A stretch of DNA of 12,718 nucleotides from Baffinella frigidus. Taxonomy: Eukaryota > Cryptophyceae > Cryptomonadales > Baffinellaceae. A program made the translations under genes and the position numbers. Under the pieces are notes generated by a model. The model was not told the DNA's origin and did no database searches. It saw only the letters and a program-made list of their open reading frames with translations. The number at the start of each line of letters is the position of its first letter. Position 1 is the first letter of the stretch. The DNA is taken from assembly GCA_026770585.1 (NCBI GenBank), contig MU646342.1:426410-439127 (forward strand), given 5' to 3'. This document shows, one piece after another, positions 1-5,515 of the stretch.

Positions 1-12
1 CACACACACACA

Positions 13-79
<67 letters not shown>

Positions 80-122
80 TCTCTCTCTCTCTCTCGCACA
101 CACACACACACTCTCTCTCTCT
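1..122. repeat. Compound CA/CT microsatellite with higher-order period
   Basis: Blocks of (CA)n alternate with blocks of (CT)n, each 12 to 18 bases long. The CT blocks start at 13, 47, 79 and 111, so the alternation has a period of about 32-34 bases. The last CA block begins with one CG. This suggests tandem amplification of a CA+CT unit, not simple slippage of one dinucleotide. Confidence 0.97.
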
Positions 123-285
123 CAAAACAAGTGATACTGCACAGCCCTGGGAGGCGACCCACGAGAGCAGAAGATCCTCTAGAGAGTCACCTACCCAGAG
201 TCATATGTCACCGAGTAGACAACGTATACGAAGATAAGCATGCCATATAATGTGTTTGTTAAGAGGGGCGTCTGATGAGGTCGAG
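123..285. other. No recognisable feature
   Basis: Unique-looking sequence between the microsatellite and the first exon-like block. No ORF of note, no inverted repeat and no telomere-like repeat was seen. An AG-preceded stretch near 171 could be an exon start, but nothing supports it. Confidence 0.5.
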
Positions 286-324
286 GATCCTGCCAACTAC
301 CAACCCCATGGCGTGATGTCTGAA
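286..324 (+). pseudogene. Exon-like block E1, copy 1 (DPANYQPHGVMSE)
   Basis: A 39-base block of 13 codons reads DPANYQPHGVMSE. AG precedes it (..GTCGAG) and GT follows it (GTCTGT), so it fits a phase-0 mini-exon. It is the first of four copies whose consensus is DPANYHPHGVMSE; here the first H of HPHG has become Q. The downstream spacer soon enters telomere-like CCCTACACC. The product is not recognised. The HPHG string is also seen in diacylglycerol acyltransferase 2 proteins, but nothing around it supports that family. Being one of several diverged copies, it is probably a duplicated, decaying exon. Confidence 0.5.
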
Positions 325-482
325 GTCTGTCTCATGAACCCTACACCCCACACCCTGAAGGTTGGAGGATAGTCAGATGTAAGGTTGCAGGGTGGTCAGA
401 TCTCACAGCATCTGGCATGCTGACTGGCAGTCATGCTGATCGGTAGTTAGCGTGGCGTCCATCACCCCCGAGGAGTCTTAAG

Positions 483-521
483 GACCCTGCCAAGTACCCC
501 CCCCACTGCGTCATGTCTGAC
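483..521 (+). pseudogene. Exon-like block E1, copy 2 (DPAKYPPHCVMSD)
   Basis: A 39-base copy of E1 reading DPAKYPPHCVMSD. CTTAAG stands directly before it and GTCTGG directly after it, and the spacer continues as CCCTAAACCCTACACC. The upstream context (CGAGGA..CTTAAG) is shared with the copy at 810, so the repeated unit includes the upstream acceptor region as well as the block. HPHG has decayed to PPHC, which suggests this copy is not under constraint. Confidence 0.5.
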
Positions 522-548
522 GTCTGGCACCCTAAACCCTACACCGTC

Positions 549-578
549 AACTACCACCCGCACGGGTGTGTATGCCCC
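549..578 (+). pseudogene. Exon-like block E1, copy 3, partial
   Basis: A truncated copy of E1 reads NYHPHG and then diverges (CVC). It lies about 30 bases after copy 2, separated by a telomere-like run (CCCTAAACCCTACACC). The DPA part and any acceptor are missing. It looks like a truncated local duplicate. Confidence 0.45.
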
Positions 579-608
579 AGGACGCCTGTCGGGAAGCGCT
601 TCGATTTC

Positions 609-748
609 ATCTCGAAAGATAACTGAATCAGTTCCCTATCAGCGTTTCCACTTTAGTTAGGAGGCCTAATTAAATTTGCAACGGCCTGAGTAATTGCTCC
701 TATTCAACCTCCTATTGAAATGGAACTGGTTCAGCTATCTTCCGAGAT
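609..748. mobile_element. AT-rich MITE-like inverted-repeat element
   Basis: The outer 31 bases (609-639, starting ATCTCGAAAGATAACTGAAT) are the near reverse complement of 718-748, with about four mismatches. The interior is AT-rich and carries no coding sequence. Size and structure fit a non-autonomous terminal-inverted-repeat element. No clear target duplication was found, so the ends are approximate. Confidence 0.7.
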
Positions 749-809
749 CAGATTGCAGGGCAGTGAGATGTAACGTAAGCATGCGGGGTCTCGTCCGAGG
801 AACCTTAAG

Positions 810-1031
810 GACCCTGCCAACTTCATAGGCTCGCAACCTATAATTAGTTTTGTAAAGCGGCTCGTTCCTGGTACAAATTATCAAACGAAACTTCGTTTAA
901 AAAATAATTTGAGCCCTTTTCAGTTTTAAATGGACTTTGTTTTATAATTTGTACCAGAACGAGTTGCTTTACACAACTAATTATAGGTTGCGCCGCTATT
1001 GAACTACCACCCCCACGGCGTCATGTCTGAG
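810..1031 (+). pseudogene. Exon-like block E1, copy 4, split by a 180-bp insertion
   Basis: The best-preserved E1 sequence. GAC CCT GCC AAC (810-821) and AAC TAC CAC CCC CAC GGC GTC ATG TCT GAG (1002-1031) join to DPANYHPHGVMSE once one AAC is counted as a duplication. CTTAAG precedes the block and GTACTG follows it, both good splice contexts. The 180-bp inverted-repeat element at 822-1001 separates the halves. It brings an in-frame stop and has no GT..AG at its ends, so it would break the exon unless it is removed in some other way. Confidence 0.6.
822..1001. mobile_element. 180-bp MITE inside exon-like block E1, target duplication AAC
   Basis: The core arms are 833-880 and 944-991, about 47 bases each, beginning GCAACCTATAATTAGTT and ending near GGTACAAATTA. 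They are near-perfect reverse complements. The interior holds a smaller palindrome (AAACGAA/TTCGTTT, about 882-898). The codon AAC occurs just before (819-821) and just after (1002-1004) the element, and other E1 copies have a single AAC at this place. That supports a 3-bp target-site duplication. It encodes no protein. Confidence 0.8.
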
Positions 1032-1102
1032 GTACTGCAGAACCCCTAGCCTCCTACCCAAACCCCTCAACCTAAACCCGAAGCTCTGACCCCTACCACA
1101 CG

Positions 1103-1306
1103 GTGGACTACGAACCTTTCATCAAAAGTCAACTTGCCTTGATGCAATTAGTTTTAGAAATTTTCTGGTGCAATTTGGTCACGCAACCCCCCTGGAATCC
1201 AGGCCCAACGAAACCCGCGAAGCCCACCGTGTGGAACCAACCCCCTGGAATCCAGGCCCAACAAAACCTTGGAAGCCCTCCGTGTGGAACCCGAAACCGA
1301 AACTGA
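1103..1306 (+). other. Unsupported short ORF over a 53-bp tandem repeat
   Basis: The frame starting GTG GAC TAC GAA reads VDYEPFIKSQLALMQL and then runs into the proline-rich 53-bp repeat. The first 16 codons resemble the small exon-like blocks elsewhere in the window, but no second copy is visible and no splice context is convincing. It could be one more exon fragment. The downstream part is repeat translation. Confidence 0.2.
1187..1292. repeat. 53-bp tandem repeat, two copies
   Basis: Two consecutive copies of a unit beginning ACCCCCTGGAATCCAGGCCC and ending CCGTGTGGAACC. The string CTGGAATCC starts at 1192 and again at 1245. Identity is high, with differences concentrated in the centre. 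Confidence 0.85.
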
Positions 1307-1461
1307 AAATTCTTGTGGGTGTGGCCTATATATGATAGATGGACGGCTTATTTGGACGTGACGGTAGTAACTTTTTGTACCGGCTTGTACCTTTTTGTAC
1401 CGCCTTGTTACAGCCCGGTACTACTTTCGGGACGTGACAGGAACCCGAAACCCGATGACAG

Positions 1462-1521
1462 GGGGACGAGGAGAACGCGAAGCTGGATTCGGCGCAGGCG
1501 CGCGGCGACTCCCAGGAGAAG
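1462..1521 (+). pseudogene. Exon-like block E2, full copy (GDEENAKLDSAQARGDSQEK)
   Basis: Exactly 60 bases and 20 codons read GDEENAKLDSAQARGDSQEK, bounded by GATGACAG upstream and GTATCC downstream. A phase-0 block with both splice signals is good evidence for a real or recently real exon. The composition is charged and hydrophilic, so it is likely part of a soluble segment. Copies follow at about 1632-1658, 1790-1818 and 1967-2009. No family was recognised. It sits between the E1 and E3 blocks in the same orientation and phase. Confidence 0.55.
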
Positions 1522-1576
1522 GTATCCCGCCTATTTGTGATGGCCAGTTTGGTGGGTGGCGGGCTCTTTCCCGCTC

Positions 1577-1632
1577 CAAAGTTGACGGATTTGTACCGCG
1601 GACCTAGCATGTCAACTTACGAATAGTCGGTC
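1577..1632 (+). repeat. Dispersed 55-bp module (AAGTTGACGGATTTGTACCG), copy 1
   Basis: First copy of a module reading CCAAAGTTGACGGATTTG, then TACCGCGGACC, AGCATGTCAACTTACGAATAG and TCGGTC. Further copies lie at 1874-1929, 2332-2371 (doubled and shortened), 2581-2629 (inverted) and 4264-4320. Translations of it (KLTDLYRGPSMSTYE-stop) appear at the end of several short ORFs but are by-products of the repeat. It may be the terminal part of an otherwise unrecognised mobile element. Confidence 0.75.
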
Positions 1633-1658
1633 AGGCGCACGGCGACTCCCAGGAGAAG
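1632..1658 (+). pseudogene. Exon-like block E2, 3' part (QAHGDSQEK) followed by a telomere-like spacer
   Basis: CAG GCG CAC GGC GAC TCC CAG GAG AAG reads QAHGDSQEK and is followed by GTAACACCCTAAAATCC. This is a GT donor directly joined to telomere-like sequence, the same arrangement as after the other exon-like blocks. The 5' part of the block is missing. Confidence 0.45.
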
Positions 1659-1789
1659 GTAACACCCTAAAATCCTACCCTCCCTTGGGACCCTTGGGGG
1701 GACCCTTGGGAGGGAGGGTGGGCCGAAAAGCCCCCCCTCCCTCCCAGAACCATTCTGAAACCAGATACATGAAACCAAAGTTGGAAAGT

Positions 1790-1929
1790 CGAGTCGCGCG
1801 CGGTGACTCCCAGGACAAGGTATCCCGCCTATTTGCGATTTCCAGTTTGGTGGGTGGCGGGCTCTTTCCCGCTCCAAAGTTGACGGATTTGTACCGCGGA
1901 CCCAGCATGTCAACTTACGAATAGTCGGT
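1790..1929 (+). repeat. Second copy of the E2-tail plus 55-bp module unit
   Basis: About 130 bases from CGCGCGGTGACTCCCAGGAC through GTATCCCGCC to the 55-bp module repeat 1503-1632 closely, so the duplicated unit includes the E2 tail (ARGDSQDK), its donor-like GTATCC and the module. The copies differ at few positions, which suggests a fairly recent tandem duplication. The 120 bases between them are unique G/C-rich sequence with a CTTGGGACC repeat. Confidence 0.8.
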
Positions 1930-1966
1930 CAACCCGAGTGAGGCAGCGCTAGGAGTTGCACCGGGG

Positions 1967-2009
1967 ACGAGGAGAATGCGAAGCTGGATTCGGCGACTCC
2001 CGGGAGAAG
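1967..2009 (+). pseudogene. Exon-like block E2, further copy with an internal deletion
   Basis: GAC GAG GAG AAT GCG AAG CTG GAT TCG, then GCG ACT CCC GGG AGA AG, repeats E2. It lacks the codons for AQARG and so loses the original frame. The donor GT is also changed (AAGTTGTC). This is a decayed copy. Confidence 0.5.
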
Positions 2010-2040
2010 TTGTCAAGCCTATTTGTGATGGCCACTTGAA

Positions 2041-2219
2041 CCACACGAGGCTACCTATGAAAACAGAATAAATGTCGATTGTAAACGTGTGTAGTAATTT
2101 TCAGATGAGAGGCAGCGACTTTACACAGGTCCGACCGCTCCGCGGGCGGAAACGTGATCATTTGCCCACAAAACTTTAAAAGTCCGTTTTATTCTGTTCG
2201 CCTGGGTAGCCTCGTGTGG
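2041..2219. mobile_element. MITE-like element with CCACACGAGGCTACC ends
   Basis: The outer 32 bases at 2041-2072 and 2188-2219 are imperfect reverse complements, both reading inward from CCACACGAGGCTACC to ACAGAATAAA. The interior contains a copy of the AACGTGATCATTT..CCCACA motif (2151-2172) that forms the ends of a different element at 9414-9884, so one element may have inserted into, or donated sequence to, the other. No coding sequence. Confidence 0.75.
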
Positions 2220-2331
2220 AAAGGGATGCGATCACCGGTTTCAGGGGATCCCCGCCCTGCTCCTCCTCCTAGCCATGTCTCAGTTAATTTGGGATCACCC
2301 GTTTGGTGCGTGGCGGGCTCTTTCCCAAAGT

Positions 2332-2371
2332 TGACGGATTTATTCCAAAGTTGACGGATTTGTACCGCGGC
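2332..2371 (+). repeat. Shortened, doubled copy of the 55-bp module
   Basis: CCAAAGTTGACGGATTT occurs twice in a row, from about 2332 and from 2345. The second copy continues as GTACCGCGG and then leaves the module. The 200 bases around it (2220-2420) hold nothing else recognisable apart from short similarity to 1540-1580 (TTTGGTG.GTGGCGGGCTC). Confidence 0.7.
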
Positions 2372-2419
2372 CGAGCTAGGCGTGCCTCACTCGGGTTCAC
2401 CGCCTGTTCTTAACTTTAA

Positions 2420-2578
2420 TAGGGTAACGGTCTGAAAATGGGGTAGTTAGGCATACGGCATTGCCTCGGACCTCCTACCGTAGGCCGAGGGATCCTAGGA
2501 CCAAAAAGTCTCGGTCTACGGTAGGAGGTCCTAGGCAATGCCGTATCCTAACTACCCCATTTTCAGGACGTTACCCTA
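2420..2578. mobile_element. 159-bp MITE, TAGGGTAACGG family, copy 1
   Basis: A long hairpin with arms of about 70 bases. The left arm begins TAGGGTAACGGTCTGAAAAT and runs through GGGGTAGTTAGG and TACGGCATTGCCT to CTCCTACCGTAGG; the right arm is its reverse complement with few mismatches. A related copy lies at 7201-7350. The centre contains CCTAGGACC and CCTACCGTAGG, shared with other families here. The element sits between a forward (2345) and an inverted (2581-2629) copy of the 55-bp module, as if it had landed inside a larger inverted structure. Confidence 0.88.
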
Positions 2579-2580
2579 TG

Positions 2581-2629
2581 AACTTGAAATGCTGGGTTTG
2601 CGGTACCAATCCGTGAACTTCGGAGCGAA
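2581..2629 (-). repeat. Inverted copy of the 55-bp module
   Basis: Read on the minus strand this matches the module at 1577-1632 (..CCGAAGTTCACGGATTGGTA..) with scattered mismatches. It immediately follows the right end of the 2420-2578 hairpin. Confidence 0.7.
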
Positions 2630-2775
2630 AAAAACGCCCGGGAAAGGCAAAGTGGTGCGCCCACATCGACTGTGGCAGAGCTAGGGTATCCCTCTCGCTC
2701 TCTCAAACGTGAAGCACAGTGCCGCCCCCGCTCTCTCACACGTTGACTTCAACGCTAAGTCTTAACCCCTCGCAG

Positions 2776-2838
2776 TTGGTAGAGAAGTGGCCGGAGAGCG
2801 GCAAGCTGGTCGACAACCCCAACGGCGGCTCGTTCAAG
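2776..2838 (+). pseudogene. Exon-like block E3, full copy (LVEKWPESGK..NPNGGSFK)
   Basis: Sixty-three bases, 21 codons, open in frame: LVEKWPESGK, LVD, NPNGGSFK. CCCTCGCAG stands before it, a good acceptor with a pyrimidine-containing lead, and GTACAC after it. It begins and ends in phase 0, like E1 and E2. Three shorter copies of its 3' half follow at 2904, 3025 and 3246, each with its donor. Family not recognised. This is one of the best exon candidates in the window. Confidence 0.6.
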
Positions 2839-2903
2839 GTACACGATTCCTCTCTCTCCTCTACACTGTGCCTTAGACCCTAGACCCTAAACCCGAAATC
2901 CTG

Positions 2904-2936
2904 CTGGTTGAAACTCCCAACGGCGGCTCGTTCAAG
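2904..2936 (+). pseudogene. Exon-like block E3, copy 2 (LVETPNGGSFK)
   Basis: CTG GTT GAA ACT CCC AAC GGC GGC TCG TTC AAG then GTACAC. The 3' half of E3 and about 35 bases of its downstream spacer (GTACACGATTCCTCTCTC) are duplicated. Telomere-like CCCTAGACCCTAAACCC stands directly before it and no AG acceptor is present, so it may not be a usable exon. Confidence 0.5.
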
Positions 2937-3024
2937 GTACACGATTCCTCTCTCTCTCCTCTACACTGTGCCTTAGACCCTCGACCTTAGACCCTAGACT
3001 CTAGACCCTACACCCTGGATCCTG

Positions 3025-3057
3025 CTGGCCGACAACCCTAACGGCGGCTCGTGCAAG
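3025..3057 (+). pseudogene. Exon-like block E3, copy 3 (LADNPNGGSCK)
   Basis: CTG GCC GAC AAC CCT AAC GGC GGC TCG TGC AAG then GTAAAC. Same 3' half of E3 with F to C and V to A changes. The donor GTAAAC is close to consensus. It is preceded by telomere-like sequence ending CCCTGGATCCTG. Confidence 0.5.
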
Positions 3058-3094
3058 GTAAACAGCTCCTCTCTCTCCCCTAAGCTGTGCCCTC

Positions 3095-3154
3095 TCCTCA
3101 CTCCACCCCACTGCACAGACACAGACAGTGGAGTGCAGTGGGGTAGAGTGAGGA
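3095..3154. repeat. 22-bp inverted repeat (hairpin)
   Basis: 3095-3116 (TCCTCACTCCACCCCACTGC..) and 3133-3154 are reverse complements with one mismatch, separated by 16 bases. It lies in the spacer after E3 copy 3 and could form a stable hairpin in the transcript. Confidence 0.85.
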
Positions 3155-3167
3155 CACCCTCATACCT

Positions 3168-3232
3168 AGACCCTAGACCCTAGACCCTAGACTCTAGACC
3201 TTAGACCCTAGACCCTAGACTCTAGACCTGAG
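3168..3232. repeat. CCCTAGA heptamer array (telomere-like variant)
   Basis: Tandem heptamers CCCTAGA with occasional ACTCTAG and CCTTAGA variants, equivalent to TCTAGGG on the minus strand, one base different from TTTAGGG. Shorter runs of the same variant lie at 2876-2891 and 2972-3014. The variant is concentrated between the E3 copies, so it spread locally. Confidence 0.85.
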
Positions 3233-3245
3233 ACCCTAAATCCTG

Positions 3246-3278
3246 CTGGTCGACAACCCTAACGGTGGCTCGTTCAAG
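3246..3278 (+). pseudogene. Exon-like block E3, copy 4 (LVDNPNGGSFK), GC in place of GT
   Basis: CTG GTC GAC AAC CCT AAC GGT GGC TCG TTC AAG followed by GCAACC. The peptide matches the full copy exactly over 11 residues while third positions differ (CCT, GGT), but the donor is GC. It is followed by a long degenerate telomere-like spacer. Confidence 0.5.
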
Positions 3279-3283
3279 GCAAC

Positions 3284-3490
3284 CCTTAAACCCCAAACCC
3301 TACAACCTGAATCCTAAACCCCAAACCCTGAACCCAACACCCTGAACCCTAACCCCTACACCCTGCACCCTACACCCTACACCCTACACCCTGAACCCTG
3401 AACCCTGAACCCCAAACCTTAAACCCTAAACCGTGAACCATACACCCTGCACCCTAAACCCTACACCCCAAACCCCAAACCCTACCCCCT
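3284..3490. repeat. Degenerate telomere-like repeat, C-rich on the plus strand
   Basis: About 200 bases of mixed heptamers CCCTAAA, CCCTGAA, CCCTACA, CCCCAAA and CCCTGCA. None is maintained as a pure run. It fills the space between E3 copy 4 and E4 copy 1 and ends in TATCACAG, a possible splice acceptor. Confidence 0.85.
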
Positions 3491-3497
3491 ATCACAG

Positions 3498-3532
3498 GCG
3501 GCGCAGCAGGCAATGCCTCAGCACCTGGGCAC
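3498..3532 (+). pseudogene. Exon-like block E4, copy 1, truncated
   Basis: GCG GCG CAG CAG GCA ATG CCT CAG CAC CTG GGC AC follows TATCACAG. It matches the start of the full copy at 3913 and breaks off into telomere-like repeat at about 3532. The homologous break (CTGGGCA) suggests repeat-mediated truncation. Confidence 0.5.
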
Positions 3533-3535
3533 GCG

Positions 3536-3842
3536 CCTAACCCCTACACCCTCAACCCTCAACCCTCTAACACACCCCTACACCCTCAACCCTCAACCCT
3601 GTAACACACCCCTACACCCTCAACCCTCAACCCTCAACCGTATAACACACCCCTACACCCTCACCCCTCAACCCTGTAACACCCCCCATACACCCTCAAC
3701 CCTCAACCCTATAACACCCCCCTACACCCTCAACCCTCAACCCTATAACACCCCCCTACACCCTCAACCCTCAACCCTATAACACCAACCCTCAACCCTG
3801 TAACACCCCCCTACACCCTCAACCCTGAACCCTATAACACGC
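3536..3842. repeat. 34-bp minisatellite built from telomere-like heptamers
   Basis: About nine copies of a unit reading CTATAACACCCCCCTACACC then CTCAACCCTCAACC, with the regular part at period 34 (for example 3743 and 3777). Variants include CTGTAACACACCCC and one or two extra CTCAACC heptamers. It is a higher-order repeat of CCCTCAA and CCCTACA. The plus-strand ORF over it (PSTLNP.. repeats) is repeat translation. Confidence 0.9.
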
Positions 3843-3912
3843 GCACGCTCTCTACACCACGTGTACGCTCTCGAGACCATGCACCCTAACCCCTACACCC
3901 TGTCAAAAACAG

Positions 3913-3997
3913 GCGGCGCAGCAGGCGATGTTGAGGCACCTGGGCAAGATGAGGCAGCAGTCCCTCGCACAGGGCACCGCCGGGCACCGCATTTCAG
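3913..3997 (+). pseudogene. Exon-like block E4, fullest copy (AAQQAMLRHLGKMRQQSLAQ..)
   Basis: Open for 28 codons plus one base: AAQQAMLRHLGKMRQQSLAQ and then GTAGHRIS. It is bounded by AAAAACAG and GTCATC, so it starts in phase 0 and ends in phase 1. The sequence is basic and glutamine-rich and could form an amphipathic helix. Four other partial copies lie at 3498, 4124, 4328 and 4491. Starting in phase 0, it would join in frame to the end of E3 (..GGSFK). Family not recognised. Confidence 0.58.
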
Positions 3998-4042
3998 GTC
4001 ATCCCCCCTTCACCTAGCTCACGCTCTCAGTCGCAGGTGGAC

Positions 4043-4074
4043 CCTCGTTCACCCTGAACCTCGTTCACCCTGAA
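4043..4074. repeat. 16-bp perfect tandem duplication
   Basis: CCTCGTTCACCCTGAA occurs twice in succession at 4043-4058 and 4059-4074. It lies in the spacer between E4 copies. Confidence 0.95.
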
Positions 4075-4123
4075 CACATCCGAGAACGTCCTTCGCCTTG
4101 CTAGGACCCTGTCCAAACACTTG

Positions 4124-4189
4124 TACCTGGGCAAGATGAGGCAGCAGTCTCTCCGAGAGCACTGGGCACCGCCGGCCACCGCGTTTCAG
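4124..4189 (+). pseudogene. Exon-like block E4, copy 3 (YLGKMRQQSLREHWAP..)
   Basis: Reads LGKMRQQSLREHW and ends at TTTCAG followed by GTCGCC. The start of the block is missing. Relative to the copy at 3913 there is a change around AGAGCACTGGGC that alters the peptide. Confidence 0.48.
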
Positions 4190-4263
4190 GTCGCCCTCTC
4201 CCACCTAGCGCCGTCGCAGTCTATTCACGTGAAGCGATTCTGTGCGCCCGGGCTCGAGTTCGC

Positions 4264-4320
4264 CTCAAAGTCGACGAATTTGTACCGGGGAACCAGCGTG
4301 TCAACTTGCGAATAGTCGGG
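4264..4320 (+). repeat. 55-bp module, copy near E4
   Basis: A diverged copy of the 1577-1632 module (CAAAGTCGACGAATTTGTAC, then CGGGGAACCAGCGTGTCAAC, then TTGCGAATAGTCGGGCA). It lies just upstream of E4 copy 4, so this repeat also associates with exon-like blocks further along the locus. Confidence 0.75.
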
Positions 4321-4327
4321 CAAGAAG

Positions 4328-4375
4328 CTGGGCAAGATGCGGCAGCAGTCCCTCGCGCAGGGTACCGGTTCGCAG
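4328..4375 (+). pseudogene. Exon-like block E4, copy 4 (LGKMRQQSLAQGTGSQ)
   Basis: Sixteen codons LGKMRQQSLAQGTGSQ followed by GTCTCC. The block's 5' part is replaced by the 55-bp module. The 3' end differs from the copy at 3913 (GTGSQ against GTAGHRIS), so the true exon end is uncertain. Confidence 0.48.
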
Positions 4376-4426
4376 GTCTCCTCCTCCCCTACATTGGTTT
4401 CCCGAAACTATGGACACGCACCGCCC

Positions 4427-4508
4427 CTAGGGTGCTCCCATGCTCCTAGGACTAGCTCTACCGTAGGACCCTAGGGCGTCTGTGTGTCCGCTGGGCACCG
4501 TCTCGCAG
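4427..4508. other. Decayed MITE core plus a scrap of E4
   Basis: CCCTAGGGTGC, then CTCCTAGGACTAG, then ACCGTAGGACCCTAGGG resembles the palindromic core of the main MITE family but lacks its terminal arms. It is followed at 4491-4508 by CTGGGCACCGTCTCGCAG and GTCCG, a short match to the end of E4 copies. Confidence 0.45.
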
Positions 4509-4607
4509 GTCCGAGAAATTTTATCCTTAAAGGTAAGCTCCTAAGGGATGCACGTGCTCTCATAAGTGAATATCGGAACCCGCAAATAGGGTATGGCTAT
4601 GCAGAGC

Positions 4608-4683
4608 ACACTTGGTGCGTGGCAAGTAACACGAGTGGTAAGCAGGGGCTCTAGAACACTTGGTTCGTGGCCAGTAACACTAG
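4608..4683. repeat. 48-bp tandem repeat, first pair
   Basis: Two copies of a unit reading AACACTTGGTGCGTGGC, then AAGTAACACGAGTGG, then TAAGCAGGGGCTCTAG, starting near 4608 and 4656. The same pair recurs at about 5425 and 5473. The second unit here is interrupted at TAGT by the 42-bp hairpin at 4685. Confidence 0.85.
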
Positions 4684-4684
4684 T

Positions 4685-4726
4685 TTATCTTAGAAAACGA
4701 GTTCTAAAACTCGTTTTCTGAGATAA
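4685..4726. mobile_element. 42-bp hairpin insertion with TAGT duplication
   Basis: Two 19-base arms (TTATCTTAGAAAACGAGTT and its reverse complement with one mismatch) enclose a 4-base loop. TAGT stands on both sides (4681-4684 and 4727-4730). The paralogous 48-bp unit at 5473-5515 reads AACACTAGTGGTGAGC with a single TAGT and no hairpin, which is an empty site. It is unusually small for a mobile element and is either a minimal MITE or a deletion derivative. Confidence 0.8.
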
Positions 4727-4828
4727 TAGTGGTGAGCTCGCACGTGCCCCCAGGAGTAAACATCAGAATCCACAAGCCTAGGGTCCTACGGTATGGTTGT
4801 TGAGAGTGTAGGGTGTAGGGTTTAGCAC

Positions 4829-4914
4829 CCGTGGCTTTCGCGGCGTCCGTGTGCTGCTTCTCGCCCCCTGCCTGCTCATACGCTTCGACGCGCGCCCGCG
4901 CGCCCCTGTTCACC
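4829..4914 (-). pseudogene. Exon-like block E5, inverted copy with intact frame (RVEAYEQAGGEKQH..)
   Basis: On the minus strand the block reads VNRGARA, then RVEAYEQAGGEKQHTDAAKA, then T plus one base, followed by GTGCTAAACCCTACACCC. That is a phase-1 end with GT running straight into telomere-like sequence. The upstream side is cut by the MITE at 4913-5032. The charged sequence resembles a helical segment. Family not recognised. Its frame is intact whereas the plus-strand copy has an 8-base deletion, so the plus copy is the damaged one. Confidence 0.5.
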
Positions 4915-5032
4915 ATACAGAGGTTACTCGAAATTAAGGACACCCACCTAACCCTCAACCCTCATCCTACGTAGGATCATAGGACCACCCGAGGGCGGTG
5001 CGTGTGCTTAATTTCGAGTAACATCTGTGTGG
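4913..5032. mobile_element. 120-bp MITE-like element (CCAYACAG..TTACTCGAAATTAA)
   Basis: Thirty-one-base arms at 4913-4943 and 5002-5032 are reverse complements with about four mismatches, each containing TTACTCGAAATTAAG. The interior includes CCTACGTAGG and ATAGGACC, related to the core of other families here. A decayed relative lies near 11888-12000. It abuts the inverted E5 copy. Confidence 0.85.
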
Positions 5033-5151
5033 CTTACCGCGAGCACCGTCGACCTAACGGCTCGTCCTAGACTATGTCCTCACCGTGCATGGCAAGTTAT
5101 CACGGCGTGGTCAGCAGGGGCACGCGGGCAGGAGTGGTGCGATCTTATGCC

Positions 5152-5314
5152 TACAGGGGTACCTCGCTCATAAGAAACCGCCACCCCCTAGGACCCTACA
5201 GTAGGACCATGCCTATGGCCCTACGGTGGTCCTATGGGGGGGGGCGGTTTCTTATGAGGCCCTACGGTGGTCCTATGGGGGGGGGCGGTTTCTTGTGAGC
5301 GAGATACCCCTGTA
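5152..5314. mobile_element. Main MITE family, copy 1, with internal 41-bp duplication
   Basis: Begins TACAGGGGTACCTCGCTCAT and ends in the reverse complement (..GAGCGAGATACCCCTGTA). The core is CCCTAGGACCCTACAGTAGG then CCTATGGCCCTACGGTGGTC. The right arm segment GCCCTACGGTGG..CTTATGAG is tandemly doubled (5218-5258 and 5259-5299, unit 41), so the element is longer than the usual 120-125 bases. Flanks TAC and TAG suggest a decayed 3-bp duplication. The ORFs over it on both strands are translations of the palindrome. Confidence 0.93.
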
Positions 5315-5318
5315 GTTG

Positions 5319-5370
5319 GCCCTGTTGTGGTCCGAGGCGCGGGGAGGGTCTTTTGAGCGAGTGAGGCCCC
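5319..5370. mobile_element. Main MITE family, decayed right half
   Basis: GGCCCTGTTGTGGTCC, then GGGTCTTTTGAGCGAG, then GGCCCCTCTGCA aligns to the right half of the family consensus. It directly follows copy 1. The left half is absent. Confidence 0.6.
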
Positions 5371-5424
5371 TCTGCAACACGGCGTAGTGAGCAGGGGCAC
5401 GCGGGTCCCCTGCACGTTTCTAGA

Positions 5425-5515
5425 ACACTTGGTGCGTGCTTAGTGACAGGAGTGGAAAGCAGGGGCTCTGGAACACTTTGTTCGTGGCCAGTAACACTAG
5501 TGGTGAGCAGGGGCG
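5425..5515. repeat. 48-bp tandem repeat, second pair (holds the empty site)
   Basis: Two units start near 5425 and 5473, paralogous to the pair at 4608. The second unit reads through AACACTAGTGGTGAGC without the hairpin seen at 4685. It runs directly into the E5 block. Confidence 0.82.

Noticed and set aside
286-1031. HPHG in block E1 as the motif of diacylglycerol acyltransferase 2 (DGAT2)
   Set aside because: DGAT2 proteins have an aromatic/glycine stretch just before HPHG and a different continuation after it. Here DPANY joins HPHG directly, and the following blocks (GDEENAKL.., LVEKWPES..) do not look like that family. Four residues are too few.
1617-1913. Minus-strand ORFs at 1617-1913 and 1675-1908
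   Set aside because: They are reverse readings of the 130-bp duplicated unit and recur as MLGPRYKSVNFGAGK in each copy.
3168-3232. TCTAGGG variant as a sign of a chlorarachniophyte nucleomorph telomere
   Set aside because: It is one of several variants mixed with TTTAGGG, TTGAGGG and TGTAGGG, and the region is too repeat-rich and GC-rich to argue for a nucleomorph.
3536-3842. Regular 34-bp repeats as a CRISPR array
   Set aside because: There are no unique spacers between repeats, the unit is made of telomere-like heptamers, and the context is eukaryotic.
5074-5415. ORFs on both strands at 5074-5298 and 5221-5415 as genes
   Set aside because: They read through the main-family palindrome and its 41-bp duplication; the peptides (YRGTSLIRN.. 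on plus, mirror on minus) recur wherever the repeat occurs.
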